Origin: Paraburkholderia nodosa
GTDB lineage: Bacteria > Pseudomonadota > Gammaproteobacteria > Burkholderiales > Burkholderiaceae
Reading direction: 5' to 3'
NCBI RefSeq assembly: GCF_001718195.1
Contig: NZ_MCNV01000009.1
Span: 124,001 to 188,000, forward strand
Length of the DNA stretch: 64,000 nt
Under the pieces are notes generated by a model. The model saw only the letters and a program-made list of their open reading frames with translations. It had not been told where the DNA came from and ran no database searches. Positions 60,711 through 64,000 of the stretch are shown here, piece after piece. Made by a program: the position numbers and the translations under genes. Position 1 is the stretch's first letter. Each line of letters opens with the position of its first letter.

Positions 60711-61907
60711 ATGTTCGAACACATCGATGCCTACCCCGGCGACCCGATCCTCTCGCTCAACGAGAATTTCCAGAAGGACCCGCGTCAGAACAAGGTCAAT
60801 CTGAGCATTGGCATCTACTTCGATGACGAAGGCCGTCTGCCCGTCATGAAGGCCGTTCACGCGGCCGAGGCGGCGATTCTCGAGGAGCCGGGTCCGAAGC
60901 CGTATCTGCCGATGGCCGGTTTCGCGCAGTATCGCGACGCTGTGCAGGCACTGGTGTTCGGCGCCGACTGCCCGTCGCGCGCGGCCGGCCGCATCGCGAC
61001 CGTGCAGACGCTGGGCGGCTCGGGCGCGCTCAAGGTGGGCGCCGATTTCATCAAGCGCTACTTTGCGACCAGCCAGGTGTGGGTGAGCGATCCGACGTGG
61101 GAGAACCACCGTTTCATCTTCGAGCGCGCGGGCTTCACGGTGAACACGTACCCGTACTACGACGAGGTGACGGGCGGCCTGAAGTTCGAGGCGATGCTCT
61201 CGGCCATCGACGCGCTGCCGGCGAAGAGCGTCGTGCTGCTGCACGCGTGCTGCCATAACCCGACGGGCGTCGACCTGGATCGCGCGCAATGGGAGCAAGT
61301 GATCGACGTGCTGCAAAAGCGCGACCTGCTGCCGTTCGTCGATATGGCGTATCAGGGCTTCGGCGCGGGCCTCGAGGACGACGCGTTCGCCGTGCGCGAG
61401 CTTGCGCGCCGTGGCGTGCCGGCGCTCGTGGCGAATTCGTTCTCGAAGAACTTCTCGCTTTACGGCGAGCGTTGCGGAGGGCTGCACGTGATCTGCGAAG
61501 ACGCGGCGGCCGCCGACCGCGTGCTCGGCCAGCTCACGGGCTCGGTGCGCGCGAACTACAGCAATCCGCCGACGCACGGCGCGAAGATCGTCACGCGCGT
61601 GCTGGGCACGCCGGAGCTGAAGGCGTCGTGGGAGCAGGAGCTGGCGGCGATGTGCGAGCGCATTGCGCGCATGCGCGTGGCGATCCACGACGGCCTGCGC
61701 TCGCATGCGAGCGAAGCGGCGCTCGCTCGCTACGTGAAGCAGCGCGGCATGTTCACGTACACGGGCTTGAGCGAGAAGCAGGTCGAGCGCCTGAAAGAAG
61801 AATTCGCCGTGTACATCCTGCGCTCGGGCCGTATGTGCGTGGCAGGCCTGAACGAGAAGAACGTGAGCGTGGTGGTCGACGCGGTCGGCAAGGTGATGAA
61901 GGACTAA
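60711..61907 (+). CDS. tyrB: Aromatic amino acid / aspartate aminotransferase
   Basis: A 398-residue PLP enzyme interconverting aromatic or aspartate amino acids and their 2-oxo acids. Class I features: NPTG in HACCHNPTGVD, the PLP-binding Lys246 in NSFSKNFSLYGER, and the N-terminal DPILSLNENFQKDPR block typical of TyrB/AspC. Context with an aromatic-type permease favours TyrB. It is followed by a strong terminator. Confidence 0.9.
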   Translation: MFEHIDAYPGDPILSLNENFQKDPRQNKVNLSIGIYFDDEGRLPVMKAVHAAEAAILEEPGPKPYLPMAGFAQYRDAVQALVFGADCPSRAAGRIATVQTLGGSGALKVGADFIKRYFATSQVWVSDPTWENHRFIFERAGFTVNTYPYYDEVTGGLKFEAMLSAIDALPAKSVVLLHACCHNPTGVDLDRAQWEQVIDVLQKRDLLPFVDMAYQGFGAGLEDDAFAVRELARRGVPALVANSFSKNFSLYGERCGGLHVICEDAAAADRVLGQLTGSVRANYSNPPTHGAKIVTRVLGTPELKASWEQELAAMCERIARMRVAIHDGLRSHASEAALARYVKQRGMFTYTGLSEKQVERLKEEFAVYILRSGRMCVAGLNEKNVSVVVDAVGKVMKD

Positions 61908-61944
61908 GGGAAGGGCGGGGCCGAATGCCCCGATATCTTTCTTG

Positions 61945-61990
61945 CGCCGCTGGCGTGCCGGTATGTGCCGGACGCTCCAGCGGCGTTTTT
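61945..61990 (+). terminator. Terminator after tyrB
   Basis: CGCCGCTGG (61945-61953) pairs with CCAGCGGCG (61977-61985), with an inner CGT/ACG pair, followed by TTTTT. The remaining 196 bases before the DUF1992 gene hold a TAGAAT-like -10 near 62152 and no further gene. Confidence 0.85.
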
Positions 61991-62186
61991 GCATCCAGCC
62001 CTTGGAACGGCTGCCTCAGCCGGCTGCCATCAGGCGATTCCAGATTGCGACGCCCGCGTCTTTTCATTCGCATCAAACCGTCGGTCTGTCAAGCTGCAGG
62101 GGGTAGATGGCACACATGCCGGCCGCGCACGGTCTTCCAGGTCTCACCCTGATAGAATGCGTGAGCCGCAACGTAGTGGATTGCTG

Positions 62187-62597
62187 ATGAAATTGCTTGA
62201 TGCCCTCGTCGAACAACGGATTGCCGCCGCGGCCGCGCGCGGTGACTTCGACGACCTGCCCGGCGCCGGTGCGCCGCAGACGCTCGACGACGACCTGCTC
62301 GTGCCCGAAGAAGTGCGCATAGCCCACCGCATCCTGAAGAACGCGGGCTTCGTGCCGCCCGCAGTCGAACAGCTGCGGGCCTTGCGCGACCTCGAGGACG
62401 AGCTCGCCACGGTGGGCGACAAGGCCGTGCAGTGTCGTCTGCGCGCGCGCATGCTGGCGCTCGACATGGCGCTCGAATCGTTGCGCGGCGGACCGATGGT
62501 CGTGCCGCACGAATATCGCCGCCGCATCGCGGAGCGTTTGTCCGAACGCGCAGCGGGCGAGCCCGGCCTCCCGGGGCTCCCGGCGGGGGCGGCGTGA
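62187..62597 (+). CDS. DUF1992 (DnaJ-C28-like) family protein
   Basis: A 136-residue small soluble protein with the conserved pattern MKLLDALVEQRI followed by FDDLPGAGAPQTLDDD and VPEEVRIAHRILKNAGF. It belongs to DUF1992, a domain shared with the C28 DnaJ family of eukaryotes and E. coli YhdN; its function is unknown. The stop overlaps the tadA GTG as GTGA. Confidence 0.85.
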   Translation: MKLLDALVEQRIAAAAARGDFDDLPGAGAPQTLDDDLLVPEEVRIAHRILKNAGFVPPAVEQLRALRDLEDELATVGDKAVQCRLRARMLALDMALESLRGGPMVVPHEYRRRIAERLSERAAGEPGLPGLPAGAA

Positions 62598-63289
62598 CGG
62601 GCAGTCCCGTCCAGCCAGACGCCCCCGGCGGCGAACGCGAAGAGGCGCACCCGGTGGTCACTTCGCCCGCTGGATCGGTTCCCGCCGATCCGCTCGTGAC
62701 GGCGTCCACACCCGCGCCTCAATCCGACGTCCAGCTCAATCCCGTCTCCGAGCGCGACCGGCATTTCATGCGCCTCGCACAGGCCGCCGCCGAAGAGGCG
62801 CGCGCCGCCGGCGAAGTGCCCGTGGGCGCGGTGCTCGTGCGTGGCGACGAAGTGATCGCCTCGGGCTTCAACCACCCGATCGGCGCGCACGATCCCTCCG
62901 CGCACGCCGAAATGGCGGCCTTGCGCGCGGGCGCGCACGCGCTGGGTAACTACCGCTTGCCGGGCTGCGAACTCTATGTGACCCTTGAACCGTGCCTGAT
63001 GTGTGCCGGCGCGATCATGCACGCGCGCATCGCACGTGTGGTGTTCGGCGCACATGATCCGAAAACCGGCGCGTGCGGCAGCGTGGTCGACGCCTTCGCC
63101 AACGAGCAGCTCAATCATCACACGAGCGTGTCCGCAGGCGTGCTGGCGGACGAGTGCGGCGAGGCGCTGCGCGCGTTCTTCGCCGATCGGCGCCGCGCGA
63201 GCCGGGAAGCGCGCCGCAAGGCTCGGGAACAGGCTGAGCAGGCGCAGGGAGGGACTGGCGTAGCCGGTCCGGACGGACCCGCGGGTTGA
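62594..63289 (+). CDS. tadA: tRNA adenosine(34) deaminase
   Basis: A 231-residue zinc deaminase that converts adenosine to inosine at the wobble position of tRNA-Arg. The HAEMAAL motif gives His104 and the proton shuttle Glu106; PCLMC gives zinc ligands Cys134 and Cys137. The catalytic part begins at about residue 57; the first 55 residues are Pro/Ala/Ser-rich and variable, so a shorter start is possible. GTG 62594 overlaps the DUF1992 stop. E. coli TadA is about 167 residues. Confidence 0.9.
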   Translation: MTGSPVQPDAPGGEREEAHPVVTSPAGSVPADPLVTASTPAPQSDVQLNPVSERDRHFMRLAQAAAEEARAAGEVPVGAVLVRGDEVIASGFNHPIGAHDPSAHAEMAALRAGAHALGNYRLPGCELYVTLEPCLMCAGAIMHARIARVVFGAHDPKTGACGSVVDAFANEQLNHHTSVSAGVLADECGEALRAFFADRRRASREARRKAREQAEQAQGGTGVAGPDGPAG

Positions 63290-63314
63290 ATCTCACGGTT
63301 GAAGCGAATTCGAC

Positions 63315-64000
63315 ATGACCATTCATCGCACCATCGAGCTGGTTGCTCCGTCCGGTTATCCGCATGATGCGGAAGCGGTGCACCGAGCGCTTGTCCGGTT
63401 GCGGGCGCAGGGCCATCACGTCAACGGCGTGCAGGCGACCGAGCGGCGCTATCAGCGTTTTGCCGGCACGGATGGCCAGCGCGCGGCCGAACTGAATCGC
63501 CTCGCCGACCCATCGCGCGACCTGCCGGACATCGTACTCGCCGTACGTGGCGGCTATGGCGCGGTGCGCATCCTGCACGGTCTAGATTACGACGGTCTGC
63601 AGCGGCGTTTGACGGATCAGCCCATTGCGTTCGTGGGGCATAGCGATTTCACCGCCATCCAGCTCGCGCTGCTCGCGCGCGCCGGGCTCACGACGTTCGG
63701 CGGCCCGATGCTCTGCAGCGACTTCGGCGCCGAGAGTCTCAGCAGCTTCACGATGCATCACTTCTGGGGCGCGCTCTCGAAACCGAACTACACGCTCAAG
63801 GTGAACGCGCCGCAGGCCCAGTCGACGAGTGTTTCGGGCACGCTCTGGGGCGGCAATCTGGCCGTGCTGACTTCGCTGATCGGCACGCCTTATCTGCCGC
63901 CGGTCGAGGGCGGCATCCTGTTCGTCGAAGACGTGAACGAGCAGCCGTTCCGCATCGAGCGCATGATTTATCAGTTGCATCTGACAGGCATCCTTGCTCG
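63315..64000 (+). CDS. ldcA: LD-carboxypeptidase (muramoyltetrapeptide carboxypeptidase), partial
   Basis: The first 228 codons of a serine peptidase of family S66, truncated by the right edge. It removes the terminal D-alanine from cytosolic muropeptides in peptidoglycan recycling. The nucleophile Ser110 lies in FVGHSDFTA, after the VRGGYGA motif; the Glu/His partners are expected later. E. coli LdcA is 304 residues. It lies 25 bases after tadA. Confidence 0.92.
   Translation, partial: MTIHRTIELVAPSGYPHDAEAVHRALVRLRAQGHHVNGVQATERRYQRFAGTDGQRAAELNRLADPSRDLPDIVLAVRGGYGAVRILHGLDYDGLQRRLTDQPIAFVGHSDFTAIQLALLARAGLTTFGGPMLCSDFGAESLSSFTMHHFWGALSKPNYTLKVNAPQAQSTSVSGTLWGGNLAVLTSLIGTPYLPPVEGGILFVEDVNEQPFRIERMIYQLHLTGILA

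Overview
The window is ordinary, gene-dense core chromosome of a high-GC betaproteobacterium in the Burkholderiaceae, most likely Paraburkholderia, Burkholderia or Caballeronia. The evidence is the protein sequences, the strong GC bias at third codon positions, a DUF2866 protein next to radA, and the gene order rpsB-tsf-pyrH-frr-uppS-cdsA-dxr-rseP-bamA-ompH-lpxD-fabZ-lpxA-lpxB-rnhB. I place 54 protein genes: two are cut by the window edges (radA on the left, an ldcA-like gene on the right) and one is a 26-codon leader ORF. I found no rRNA, tRNA, CRISPR array, insertion sequence, prophage or other obvious horizontally acquired island.

Layout. 1-4.1 kb: end of radA, a DUF2866 protein, a CoA-transferase and an ABC-F ATPase. 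4.2-11 kb: glutathione peroxidase, cardiolipin synthase, prmB, then lysine/diaminopimelate genes (dapC, dapD, an ArsC/YffB-like gene, dapE) on the minus strand. 11.2-20.4 kb: a leader ORF and EamA transporter, smc, zipA, ligA and def. 20.5-26.3 kb, minus strand: a RluF-like pseudouridine synthase with a very long repetitive N-terminus, glnD and map. 26.4-43.1 kb: a long plus-strand series joining translation factors, UMP kinase, isoprenoid and phospholipid synthesis, outer-membrane assembly and lipid A synthesis. 43.1-46.8 kb: divergent ppsR and ppsA. 46.9-51 kb: NfeD and SPFH proteins, smpB, ratA, an RnfH-family gene and a drug/metabolite transporter. 51.2-55.2 kb: guaB, an unknown membrane protein and guaA. 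55.2-59 kb, minus strand: a CUT2-type sugar ABC transporter and an Lrp-family regulator. 59.2-64 kb: aromatic amino acid permease, tyrB, a DUF1992 protein, tadA and ldcA.

Several blocks make functional sense together. dapC, dapD and dapE cover consecutive steps of the succinylase route to diaminopimelate. The bamA, ompH and lpx genes build the outer membrane, and uppS, cdsA and dxr supply lipid precursors. guaB and guaA make GMP from IMP. ppsR encodes the enzyme that switches the ppsA product on and off. The permease and tyrB next to a divergent Lrp regulator form a plausible aromatic amino acid uptake and transamination unit.

I do not see a clear new defence or mobile system. The most interesting signals are small: an unlisted 26-codon ORF overlapping the EamA gene by ATGA, a 13-copy 23-residue charged repeat on a pseudouridine synthase, a duplicated palindrome inside the sugar ABC operon, and palindromes in the ppsA and guaB control regions.
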